In this document: positions 1-9,720 of the stretch, piece after piece
Layout of the letters: every line of letters starts with the position of its first letter
How positions within the stretch are numbered: the first letter of the stretch is position 1
NCBI RefSeq assembly: GCF_001949145.1
Contig: NW_019091470.1
Span: 486,810-550,809 of the forward strand
Origin: Acanthaster planci
Taxonomy: Eukaryota > Echinodermata > Asteroidea > Valvatida > Acanthasteridae
DNA: 64,000 nucleotides
Direction: 5' to 3'
Notes under the pieces: generated by a model
Seen by the model: the letters and a program-made list of their open reading frames with translations, nothing else
What the model was told of the DNA's origin: nothing
Database searches by the model: none
Position numbers and translations under genes: made by a program

Positions 1-1740
1 TGCATTGGTGCCTTATTTAGTCTAGTAAATGAGTATGTCAGTAAATACACGTTTTTACATAGAAGTAGTTCCCTCAATATTATCCAGTTTCTAAACTTTT
101 TGCCAAGGTTTGTCCATTTTCTTTCTGAGTATTAGTTTTCTGAATCACTGAAGTTTTCCTAATTTTGTCTAGCTTTTATGCCAGAAAACACTCATACTCT
201 GAGCTTCTATCATCTTTTAGATCTCTACTTCTTTGATTTTCTCATATTTCTTACCTTTCTTAATCTTTTTAGCCTAAGAATATTAGTGATGTATAAGTAT
301 TTCCATTCATTTGCCTCAGAACATGCCTTTCTCGGTCTTCTCTTCCTTAGATGATTGTTTATTTGGACTTGCCAGGGGATTTTTTTTTTGCGAGTTCCCC
401 ATAGTGTGCCATTTTTCCCTGTTACACTTACGTGTACATGTACTTCAATGTTTTTTGCAATTTAAAACAAGGAATTAAACACAGCAATATCTTATAATTG
501 CTAAAGATTGAAAATACATGAGAAATTTTTGAGATTTTTAAGAAATTTTACCAACTCAGGGAATGAAATATATGTACTGGGCTGTCAGGCTCAAAATTAC
601 TCCAAGTGCCTGGTGGAGATTACATGTAGAGCTGGACAGCCCTGCCCGCCGCCTGGCGTAGCTACAATCCTGCTCGTGATTTCAAATTAAAAGTCACAAA
701 TACAGTTTTATCAAGGAATGCAAATACAAGACTGAGCCACTTACTTTATCATGGTGCCTTGTCATTGATACATGAACACTGCAGTTTGGCCATTACAAAG
801 CATCAATACACACAACAGCACACATTCTACCAGACTGGGTGGGTGTCAATTTGGGGGAAAAATCCAAAACACAATTGTGGTATAACCCGCCACTCACCTT
901 GACCACCTTGTAGCCATCGATACAGAGTCACACTTCCATGAGGCCCACTTCGTATTTCCGTATCCGAGTAGCCGCGCCCCGGGTCCCACATTGGATTTAG
1001 AAAATTCTCAGTCTTCCCCTGGTGAGTGGTATGTAATTCAAGTGAGTGCTTCGTTCTCAAAAATGACTTCAATACTGTACACAACACGACGCAGCAAGGA
1101 TAATGAAAAAGTTGAACAACCTCTACTCGACTATGTAGCCATTGGATTTTAAGGGGGTATTTTTGCATGGCGGGGTATTCTGGAATTACTCCAAATCCAA
1201 CATTTATAGAGGGAAAGGCAAAAGCGCACATCCTCACATGTACCTTCACACTTATGTGATGGTACAATCGTAATGATCTTGAGTTGGTCAATTGGTTGTG
1301 TTGGTGTGCGGCCATGACGGTACGAGTTGGCACACGTGAGCTGACCAGTATCCATTTTGTACAGTCCATGTTACTCAGACTAGTCCAACAAGTACATGTA
1401 TAATAGTATACTGTAGATGGGCAATGTAAATGCCAAATGACTGAATAATGAAATGGTCCTTGACCACGTTGTTGCTCAGTCAATGATGCACGAGTATCGG
1501 ACTACGCAAGGTACGGTCACTGATCGGCTGGTCACGCTCATGATGCTGGTCACACGATTTTGCCCTCCCCACTGCGCAAACTGTTTCTCTTACCTACAGA
1601 ATTTCTCCACACACTGGTTAAAATCGCTGTTACATTCTCGAGCAATCTCCATAAATACTCGTTTTTCTCAAAACTATAACTTGAAATGCATACATGTAAG
1701 TGCTGTCCCAGCTGCCATTATTGACTCACGGTATGATGTC
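1..1740. other. AT-rich non-coding stretch, nothing recognised
   Basis: No reading frame here resembles a protein. The frames are short, rich in Cys/His/Ser and without domain-like patterns. The stretch contains T-runs and scattered ACATGTA words, which recur through the window. No tRNA, rRNA or transposon terminus was seen. Confidence 0.6.
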
Positions 1741-1752
1741 GCGCATACAAAC

Positions 1753-1935
1753 AGCGCCCTCGATTGATCTCATGGATATGTATAGCGCCCTCCATTGATA
1801 CAATAAACAGCGCCCTCTGTTGATATAGTATGTAGCGCCCTCTATTGGCCGAGATTAGGCAGGTTTAGAAAATGCATTATAGAGCGCCCTCTGCCGAGTC
1901 TCAAAACTACGAGGAAAAACTGCATAGCGCCCTCT
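1753..1935. repeat. Cluster of six AGCGCCCTC motifs
   Basis: The 9-mer AGCGCCCTC starts at 1753, 1784, 1809, 1834, 1883 and 1926, with spacings of 31, 25, 25, 49 and 43 bases, all in one orientation. Several copies continue with T-x-TTG, the fullest reading AGCGCCCTCTATTGG at 1834. The sequence between motifs is unrelated, so this is a motif cluster, not a clean tandem array. The reverse complement, CCAATAGAGGGCGCT, resembles the published vertebrate CTCF core. Binding by CTCF is inference only. Isolated similar words occur near 13039, 34903 and 53725. Confidence 0.7.
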
Positions 1936-3547
1936 TTTAACTTCAGCCGTCTGTCCCCCTGCCCAAAGGAAAACGTGTCTCCCTTGGAAAATGTGTCCCC
2001 TCACGATATCACAAGCCTGTCTCCGCCAGATTATTCTGTCTCTTTCAGGTACTTTTGTCCCTCCGGCTTTTCCAAGCAGGAGTTCACATTTTGATGAATG
2101 GAGTCAGCAGGGAAAGCATATGAGACTTTTCTGCACTTCATTTAGCTGTAAGAATATGCAATGCCGCTTTTACTAATTTCTTGCAAAACATAGAGCTCGA
2201 TTAATTTTACGCATTTACATTTCTTCTTCATTTCGGTATCTTGAAAAAGGGCATGAAAGTCTAAAAATGTATTTTATGTGGAATGAATTCATCAAAATAG
2301 CACGAAGTCAAAATAAAGACTTCTGCGTGCGAAAATGAGGGCATATGACATAATTACCCACTGAGGTACAAAAGAGGGCGTTCGTTTTGGGTACTCACCA
2401 CACAGGCGCGCGTTTATAATAATGGAGCCTCAACGGCGGGTTTGGAGCGGAGCACGCCAAGTACGCGTTACGAATTTATTCCTTAAATGGGATAGCCTTG
2501 CAGTTTTAAATTGACTTTAAACAGTAGTTTTTCAAACATCTTGTATACAAAAAATGGCGTTGTCTGTGTGCTTTTTTCAGTCTCCGCATGGGGTCTTCCC
2601 AAAAATACCAAAATCGGTCGATGAGGGCAGCAGACAAATCTTAGCAGACAAGACTTCATAGCTCCGGCAAGAAAGTTGATCGGTTCGTGCAAGAATAATA
2701 TTCTCTGCTCTTCTTATACGCAGAACGTGTGCAAGAACCCACTTGAAGAACTTACTGCCATTTGTCTTTCTTTTGCCGCTTGGTGATGCACTTCAACGTG
2801 GGGCAGATACCCTTGGTGTTTCTGTCTCCTAGACAGTTTTACCGGCGGACAGATTTACCATCTACACTGGCAGAAGACTAATGTACCACTGGATAACATC
2901 GCAACCAGATTGGGTCCACTGATTTGCCTGCAAAAATGGCATAACACTCATCGCATCTGCAAGAGCACTTTGCGAGTCATTAGGTGGCCCATTTTGCGAT
3001 TTGTGTCCGAGGCCGGGAGAGGTTTCTCTCTCAATCTCACGGGGAACAAAACAGGATTCAATCTGCTCTGTAGGTGGCGCTTTGCAACAGCTGCTCAGGA
3101 TCCCCAATTACATGAATATCAGCACACTCTTTACAGATGACGTGGCGACAGCTTCCTCCCCCAAATTCCCAATTTTCAGTAAAGTCTCTCCCCAAATGAC
3201 GCCACTTCCGACAGATTGCCACGTGCATCGGCATTTTTTAATTCAACTCTCGTGATGCGCATCGGCTGCGCTTGTATTCAAACAAAATTTGAATCTAGCA
3301 CGCACATGAGTTTAGAACATTTTGCACACCGCGCGTACACGTACACGCACCAGGTGGTGTTGTACGCAGTTGCAATTTTCCTGAAAAGATGGCGTCCAAA
3401 GTGAGACCTATAGAGGGGGAAGGGAAGGCGGCCAGAGTTCCCACAAAGGGCATTTCCCTCTGCCTCGTGAATAAGCCACTGCCGCGGAGCACTGGTGATT
3501 TTCTAGGCCCCGTTGTTTTGATGAAACCCGTGAGGGTCGGGCCTTAC

Positions 3548-3727
3548 AGCTGCTGCTCCACGAGCGGACTCGACTGTAACTGCCGTGTAGCTCTCCACAA
3601 CGTCGTCCTTGGACAGTCCCTTGGACTGGATCCGTACGTCCCTCGGAGACCAGAACGACGGGCATGGAAGCCTAGATCGCGAGAGTGACAAACACCGAGA
3701 AAACAAAACCTCAACCATGTTATTCAT
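3548..3727 (-). CDS. Possible first coding exon of an unknown protein
   Basis: A 60-codon open frame starts with ATG at 3727 and ends at a good donor, GCT|GTAAGG, in phase 0. The peptide begins MNNMVEVLFSRCLSLSRSRL and turns hydrophilic after about residue 30 (SKDDVVESY). An Arg/Ser-rich, largely non-acidic start of this kind would suit a mitochondrial targeting sequence, but that is inference. The surrounding 3.38-3.70 kb is CpG-rich compared with its flanks. It lies in the part of repeat copy A that has no counterpart in copy B. I cannot name a family and found no partner exon. An overlapping plus-strand frame (ATG at 3389) is equally open, so this may be only a CpG-rich stretch with few stops. 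Confidence 0.22.
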
Positions 3728-3737
3728 TTATGACAGT

Positions 3738-3772
3738 GATTTTACAGATGGTGTGTAACCATCTGTAAAATC
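3738..3772. repeat. Perfect 15-bp hairpin
   Basis: Arms GATTTTACAGATGGT (3738-3752) and ACCATCTGTAAAATC (3758-3772) are exact reverse complements around a 5-base loop. It is too short for a microRNA precursor. The ACAGATG core recurs in the palindrome at 3861-3880, at the start of the second block of repeat copy A. Confidence 0.8.
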
Positions 3773-3860
3773 CCTGACGTAAATATGTGTCGGGAACTGG
3801 GGGGGGGGACTTGCCTGGCCACGGAAATTTGAAAGGCGGGATGCTGACGTATTATATCTC

Positions 3861-3880
3861 TTACAGATGTACATCTGTAA
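3861..3880. repeat. Perfect 20-bp palindrome
   Basis: TTACAGATGTACATCTGTAA is its own reverse complement. The matching position of copy B, near 9064-9081, has a nearly palindromic CACAGATATACATCTGTG, so the palindrome belongs to the repeat. Confidence 0.85.
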
Positions 3881-4100
3881 TGTGTATTACACCCTGCAGA
3901 ACCTTACATCAATATGGGCCAGTAATGTTTCTTGTAATTGTTTTCCCTTGTTTGAGTGCTATCAAATACATTCTGGTAGCTAGGAAGTCCGAAAAATTCT
4001 TTACCATCTGCCTTAATTTCCCCTTTCACCACGAAAATATGGAGGGGTAGAGGGGGATGTTTCAAGAGCCAATCCCCTGGTCAAAAAGGGCAGGGGATGC

Positions 4101-5500
4101 TGTGGCAGTGTCATGACAAATTCTTGACAATTTTTTCGTGATCTGTCTGAGATTCCTCCATTTTTGATGTTCTTTTGGTAATTTTAACACACACATTGGG
4201 TCAGGTTATTATTATTTTGGACAGTGCTACAGTCCACTCAGGTAAACGTGACTTGCGCCTGAGGTGTCGTTTCATTTGTGGTTGGATGGATCGGCGCTTC
4301 TGATATAAAGAGTATTTGTGATCCAACATGCACGTGTGAATATCGCCAAGCATGCTTTTTTGATGTGCAGAGTAATTTTCATATTTTTCAATCTGGAAGT
4401 TCTAACCACATGCCATACAAATGTATATCCGAATGATCAACATCCGACTCAACCAACCTATTCGCTTTACAAAACTGTTTGATTTTTATAAAAAAACATA
4501 TTCGCTGATCTTCGCTGTACAAGCTTGTATTTTTAATATTTGCGTTGTATTGAATATAGAGTCACTAAAGCTCTGTTTAATATAGGATGGAGAAAAATCA
4601 GACAATGAAATCATTCGGGAAAACTGGAAGTAATGGCGGAAGTGACTCGCCAACTTTTTCTTCAGACAAAAGTTTAAAGGCCAGGAGTTGCCCTGACCCC
4701 GAGGCAGTTACCGGTAGTTTCCTGATGTGTGATGATACGAATCGCCTATATCAATGCATTGTCAGTTATAAACACGGAATTTGAAGATTACAACAATGTC
4801 GCTGATTAAGGAAAAACCCCAATATGTTGCGAGGTAAACTTTGCGGACACTGCACGCTTATATCCGCTTTCGGTTTACGCGCATGCAAAGACCAACGTAT
4901 GGAAAACGCATGATCGACGAAGACAGTCATAAAAATGGTTGCACCGAAGGGTGTTTCTTTTTCTTCTCTGTATAGAGCACTAACTCCGCGCCTCGGGGTG
5001 CGTTAGATAGAGCCAGTACAAACAAATGAACGTACACAAAACGAGATCCCGTCATGGTGATAAAGTCCGCAAGTGTCCAGAACGACACAATAATTATTTT
5101 CACTCCAACTGGTATACTCTGTGCAATTTAACATGATACTGGATGGCTAGTAGGCCTAATGTCTCATCTGGGGAAGTGCCTTGCAGGGGTGGATCCAGAT
5201 TTTTGGGGTGGGAGGTTTCCAGTTTTTTAGGGGGGGTGAGGTGGCTGATTTTTTTCGCCATTATTAAAGTCATTTAATCTCTTTTGTTTTAATCATTTTA
5301 ATCTCGTTTGTCCTTATTCAAAAATGAAACCTCTACAGGGGTGTATGCTTTTAGCAGGGCTTGCAACCTTTAAGCGTAGGCCGCTAAAAAGGGAAGATAG
5401 CAATGCTGGGGGGGGCTCAAAACACTCTGGATGAGAGCCTGCCTTGTCAAGATGACCAGCGAAGTAAAGTCCTTTCACTGTGTTGTTCGTGCTTGGAGTG
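4101..5500. other. Non-coding stretch with one degenerate GGGGTGGATCC fragment
   Basis: No protein-like frame with good boundaries. At about 5184 the sequence CAGGGGTGGATCCAGA followed by G-runs resembles the left end of the complete element at 41465-41718. No right end follows, so it is at most a truncated relative. A 65-codon frame at 4587-4784 has an acceptor-like TATAG just before its ATG but lacks a convincing donor. Confidence 0.5.
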
Positions 5501-5530
5501 TCGTGTGATGTGACTGACAGCGAGCGAGAG

Positions 5531-5727
5531 CCAATCAAAAACTCCACACAAGTTCACCGTGACTACTTCCGGGAATGTGGGAAGTCAATGACTTTGGTGA
5601 TGGTCGATCAGGTTGTGATTGACAGTTCGCAAAGGCCAATCAGAAACCAGTGTAACTCACTGCAGTCACTGTTTAGAAAGTTTTGCATTGGCATAAAAAG
5701 GGGCTGTGATCCCCGCACAGTCAGATT
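5531..5727 (+). promoter_or_regulatory. Probable core promoter of the C1q gene
   Basis: A TATA-like CATAAAAAG lies at 5692-5700 and an initiator-like TCAGATT at 5721-5727. The A at 5723 is 29 bases after the TATA-like T, which is the usual spacing. CCAATCA boxes lie at 5531 and 5636 (about -192 and -87), and an inverted CCAAT (ATTGG) at 5687. A splice donor follows 85 bases downstream, and the next good acceptor is just before the C1q start codon. These signals are seen in the sequence. Their joint use as a promoter is inference. Confidence 0.5.
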
Positions 5728-5807
5728 TGCGCCACCACATCTTCTATAGGCAGCAAAGATCGAGCTGATTCGAACTTACTGCGAGATCCAGTCTGTCAAC
5801 TTGCAAG
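5723..5807 (+). other. Probable non-coding first exon of the C1q gene
   Basis: The segment runs from the predicted initiator A to a consensus donor, GCAAG|GTGAGA, at 5807/5808. It contains no ATG, as expected of a 5' leader. Splicing to the acceptor TTTCCTAG|CTCGCG at 7287/7288 would remove a 1480-base intron and place the start codon nine bases into exon 2. No transcript is available, so another leader is possible. Confidence 0.45.
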
Positions 5808-6138
5808 GTGAGATTTCAACTTCAGACAAATCGACGCCAACTTACATGAAGTGGCAACTGCATAATGCATACATTGGAATGTTCTACCATGACAAACTGC
5901 TGGCATTCCAGCATGGGCATCATGCTGTCTGTCACCTATGTGACCAGGACGGTTACTAACACGTTTCCTAGCTAGATCTACAACTTTTGTTTTTTTTTTT
6001 TTCTTACTCCGCCGAATTTCAGAGTAAGAAATTGAAGATTACACTCATACAACAATGGGCTTGGTGCATTTTCGTGCAGGGCTAGTCTAAGATTATCCTG
6101 AAAAGTGCCTTTAGCCTGCGAAAAACTTGGGGGCATAC

Positions 6139-6192
6139 GAAAGGTTTTAGTACCCGTGAAAGCACCGTATAATTTCACAGGTACTAAAACTT
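6139..6192. repeat. Imperfect hairpin inside the C1q leader intron
   Basis: GGTTTTAGTACCCGTGAAA on the left pairs with TTTCACAGGTACTAAAACTT on the right, with one or two mismatches and a loop of about 12 bases. Flanks show no clear target duplication. It may be a small foldback or the core of a degenerate element. Confidence 0.6.
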
Positions 6193-7296
6193 TATTTGCG
6201 CCGCAAAACACAGTGACATTCAAGCACCCTAAAAAAACTTTCAGCTTGGAACCCGCTTTTTAAAAAAATTTAACCATTAAATTCGCCCAAATGGCACGAT
6301 TTTATTATGGCACTATGAGCCTCAGGTCGGCTCATTCTTGGTGCAAAAGCCACCGCTGACGCAACACTGTGACGTCAGATGGAATCTGTGCTGCAAATTT
6401 GCAAAAGTTGAACATTTGAATTTGAGTAAATTTCCCTGCACGCGTTTCAGTTCGCTTCGTTTTGTGTTGCTAAATAGCGTGAAGCGGAATTTACATGTTA
6501 CCATGGAGCTATCAAACACAAGTAGTCAGAACGAAGTCCCTACAGACCGTAATCCAATTAACTGCTCCGGTCGGCTCTATAGACAAAGCGCGGCTACCAG
6601 CCCCAGTGTTGAAGACCCCAGACATTCTTTGTATACAGTGATCGCCACCGCCAGATAGCTGGTAACCCACAGACTCGCCGTGTTTCGCTGCGGCTTACTG
6701 GAATAAATTAATGGTGGAAAAGATGCACGAAGAAGATGCGCAGTTCTCTTCAGTAGTCCTCAGGAGTCAGCGAGTGATCAGCGCATGCTCTCGAATATTC
6801 CAAATCAGCGGTGGTTATAAGGCAAAAGTCGGACGTTTTTAAAGTCAGTTATGACATTTTTACGTTTCCAGAGGTAGAGAACAAATTCCCAAAATATGAA
6901 CTGCGATATTTATATTATAAGTCGCAATCCTAGTGGTTCCTACGGTTAAAAGAAGGTGGAAACATGCTGCAGGAATGCATTTCACAACATGGTGAGGTTT
7001 CATGCCGACACAGTTGTGGACAATGACAGAAAGGAAAACGAATCTTCCCATGTTTTTGTGTGTTTTTTTTATTTTACTCTGGACCAGCTACAACCCCTCA
7101 GTTTTGTCCTTGCAGCACGCGCAGTGCTGGCGTTGGCTATCATTGACCCTTTCGATCTCTGTATGTGCTGACTCCTTGTGTTTAATAACTCCAAGATGTT
7201 ACTGAACGTAGCAGCTTAATTTGCCACCCTTGTTGTCTGTGGATTTTGCTTTATTTGACGAAGTTTGTGATGTTTTTTCTTTCCTAGCTCGCGAGG

Positions 7297-8088
7297 ATGA
7301 AGTTTGCATTGCTGTTCGTCGTGCTGTGGCTGACAACCAGTTTAAACCTGTTGCCGCTCGATGGCTCAGCAGCGCCCGAGGAAACACACTCAAGTTGCAG
7401 CTCGTTTGGCTGCCCGTGCCTGCCTGGAACCCCCGGTATCCCCGCCGTGCCCGCTCCCCCGGGACCGATGGGGCCCAAGGGGGATCCCGGGGCCCCAGGG
7501 GAGGTAGGCCTGAAGGGGCTGAAGGGAGACCAAGGCTCCGATGGCGCACCAGGCCTGCCGGGTCGACCGGGCGAGGTGGGGGAGGCAGGCCTTGGGCCAC
7601 CCGGGAAGCAAGGCCCGCCGGGAGTGTCCGGTCTGAAAGGGGAGAGGGGCAGCCCAGGACCCGCGGGGCTGGTTGGCCCAAAAGGTGACTGTGGTACCAG
7701 CACTACTCAAGTGGCCTTCACGGTGGCCAGAATAACCAGATACCATTCTTCGGGAGGTCACCTGACCTTTGACAAGACAATATTTAACGTAGGGGCGAAT
7801 TTCGACCTGTCCGGTGGTACTTTCACGTGCAGCGTGCCCGGCGTCTACGCATTCATCTTTTCAGTCTTAAAGATACCGCAGATAAGCTCCATTTATGTGT
7901 CTTTGTATAAAAACACTGAACAAACTGTTACAGTTCACGACAGTACTTCCGGGTATCACCAACTAAGCAGCAGCTCCGTGATGGCATTGGTGCCGGATGA
8001 CCGCGTTTATTTAACCTTGGTCGGTGAGGTTCACGGCACTACTGCCAATTTCACCTCGTTCACGGGGTTTTTGTTGTACCCAAACTAG
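7297..8088 (+). CDS. Secreted collagen-like C1q-domain protein
   Basis: This 263-residue protein belongs to the C1q/TNF family: secreted, trimer-forming proteins with pattern-recognition, adhesion or hormone-like roles. Residues 1 to about 25 form a signal peptide (hydrophobic LLFVVLWL core). Cys34, Cys39 and Cys41 precede the collagen stretch and could crosslink chains. Gly-X-Y repeats run from about 44 to 133, with breaks at 47-56 (an eight-residue gap) and at 98-100. Cys132 follows. The C1q domain (about 138-263) has the typical [11 protein letters not shown] strand and ends GFLLYPN; Asn251 is a possible glycosylation site (NFT). The whole frame lies in one exon. The start is supported by TAG four codons upstream, inside the splice acceptor. 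The collagen half is very GC-rich. The exact ligand and C1q subfamily cannot be told. Confidence 0.95.
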   Translation: MKFALLFVVLWLTTSLNLLPLDGSAAPEETHSSCSSFGCPCLPGTPGIPAVPAPPGPMGPKGDPGAPGEVGLKGLKGDQGSDGAPGLPGRPGEVGEAGLGPPGKQGPPGVSGLKGERGSPGPAGLVGPKGDCGTSTTQVAFTVARITRYHSSGGHLTFDKTIFNVGANFDLSGGTFTCSVPGVYAFIFSVLKIPQISSIYVSLYKNTEQTVTVHDSTSGYHQLSSSSVMALVPDDRVYLTLVGEVHGTTANFTSFTGFLLYPN

Positions 8089-8855
8089 AAAGGGTTGTTG
8101 GGAAAATTCTCCACCGGTTTTTGATGAATTTAAATTTAATGAGACAAAAATTCTTGATTCTGCGCTTGTAAAGATACAATAACTGAACACGTAAAATCCA
8201 AAACGCGTTTAACCACTGAGACACTTTTTCGTAGAAGAGACAGAGTGATTTATAAACAGCAATAGAATCAAGAATTTGGGCATCTCGCCTGTTAACGGCT
8301 TTGCTTTATAGGTGACTCGCTATTTCAATTTTGGGGGTTGATATCTTACACAAAAGCAGTGTCGAAAACGCTTCCTGGTATTTGATGAGCTTCCGCGCGT
8401 GCAGGGTGTTTGCTAGGAAGGATACGCCCCTCCTGTGTTCATAAAAAAACAGGCTACATTTTTCATGGCCTGCGACAAAATGGCGCTTGACCACAATACA
8501 ATCTACTCTGGATCTTTGGTAGTTATGATGCCTTCCTTTCCTAACACAGTACCTGGATAGCTGAGGCTTTTATTACATGTGTATTACTCAACTTTATGAT
8601 GTTAAAATGAAAAGTACAATAAGACAGGAAATTAGTTTTAAATATTTGTAATGGAGAACAGCAAATTTTAAAAATTTACATTAAAACGAGTATAATTAAG
8701 AGGCAAAAATTAAAGCTATTAGCAAAACACTTGATTACAAACAAGAAATATCAAGATATTTAAATATCAGTTTAAAGACGGTATGTCAAGGCATGCGAAA
8801 AAAAGTTCTGTCACGCTGTTTTTGTTTTCTCTTTGTAATCTCGGGGAATGGGGGG
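8089..8855. other. 3' flank of the C1q gene
   Basis: AT-rich sequence after the C1q stop codon. It must include the 3' untranslated region, but no AATAAA was found close downstream, so the end of the transcript is not defined. ATTAAA variants occur near 8679 and 8707. No other gene was seen. Confidence 0.5.
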
Positions 8856-8859
8856 TACA

Positions 8860-9720
8860 TTTCCTTCACCCTTTCACCAGGGATGGGCTATTAAATCTCC
8901 CCCACTTTCTCGTTGTGAGAACAAAATTAAGGCGGATGTGGAAGGTTTTTTCGTACTTCCCACGCAACAATAATCTATTCGATATCTCTCAAAAAGGGAG
9001 AGTAAAAAAAAAATCCGAAATATGCTGCTCCGATGTAAGATTCTGCAGGAATATAAAGCACATCACAGATATACATCTGTGTCTTGAACATCTCACCTAA
9101 GTGTCATTATGGTGTCAACCCCTCCCCTCTTTCAAATTTCTATGACCCGACAAGTACCCCCCCCACCTAAATATTTTATCCCCTAACTTCAGGCACAAAT
9201 TTACACCACCGTGTTTTTAATTGTTTTGTGATGAAGCTCTTCCAGGAAGATGTCCATGTCAAAAAATGTACACATATGATGGAAGGAACGGGGACACGTT
9301 CGAAATGTGGTTGGTCTTTTTAGGAGAATGGCTTTACATATTTTTGAAGCGATAACTTTGAATGTGTTAAGATCGGTTCCAAATGTGACATCCAGGGAGA
9401 AGTATCTAAGTAAGGGGGGTCCTGATGGCTGGGGACATGAAGAAAACTTGAGGCCGAGACTCCTTGCACCTATTCGTCCCGAGCTGAAGTGCACCCCCAA
9501 GCGGCAGAAGAAAGACAGATGGTAGTAAGTTTTCTTGGGTTCTTGCAAGCGTTCTGCGTATACGCAGATACCATACATTAATTCGTTACGCGTACTCAGC
9601 GTGCTCCACGTTTAACGTGCCATTGATCGCAGTATAAACGCGCGCCAGTGCGGTACAAAAAAACCCCACAAAAAACCAAAACCAAAAACAAAACAAAAAC
9701 ACGCCCTCTTTTGTTCAGCT
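8860..9720 (-). repeat. Dispersed repeat, copy B (inverted relative to 2.36-4.10 kb)
   Basis: Read in reverse complement, 9470-9715 matches about 2365-2830 and 8860-9160 matches about 3790-4100, in the same order. Shared words include GGCGCGCGTTTATA, TACGCGTAACGAATT (copy A has one base different), TACGCAGAACG and CTTTCTTxTGCCGCTTGG. The middle (about 9170-9470) is shorter than in copy A and not obviously related to it. Copy B lacks the 200-base insertion found in copy A. The outer ends share CAAAAGAGGGCGT. Confidence 0.65.

Larger units (their letters stand above)
2360..4100 (+). repeat. Dispersed repeat, copy A (inverted partner at 8.86-9.72 kb)
   Basis: Two blocks of this stretch match the reverse complement of 8860-9720 in the same order. 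The first (about 2365-2830) shares CAAAAGAGGGCGT, GGCGCGCGTTTATA, GGAGCACGC, AGTACGCGTTACGAATT, TACGCAGAACG, GCAAGAACCCA and a TGTCTTTCTTxTGCCGCTTGG stretch. The second (about 3790-4100) shares GATGTAAGxTTCTGCAGG, a CAGATxTxxATCTGT palindrome and CCTTTCAAATTTC, when one copy is read in reverse complement. Copy A carries about 200 extra bases at 2490-2700 and a longer middle (2830-3790). No transposase or clear terminal duplication was found. Confidence 0.65.

Noticed and set aside
4587-4784. 65-codon frame beginning MEKNQTMKSF after an acceptor-like TATAG
   Set aside because: Hydrophilic and plausible as a first exon, but the only donor candidate is weak and no partner exon or family was found.
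7199-7761. Several minus-strand and plus-strand frames over the C1q exon, Pro/Arg/Gly-rich
   Set aside because: They are shadows of the collagen repeat, whose Gly-Pro codons leave other frames open.
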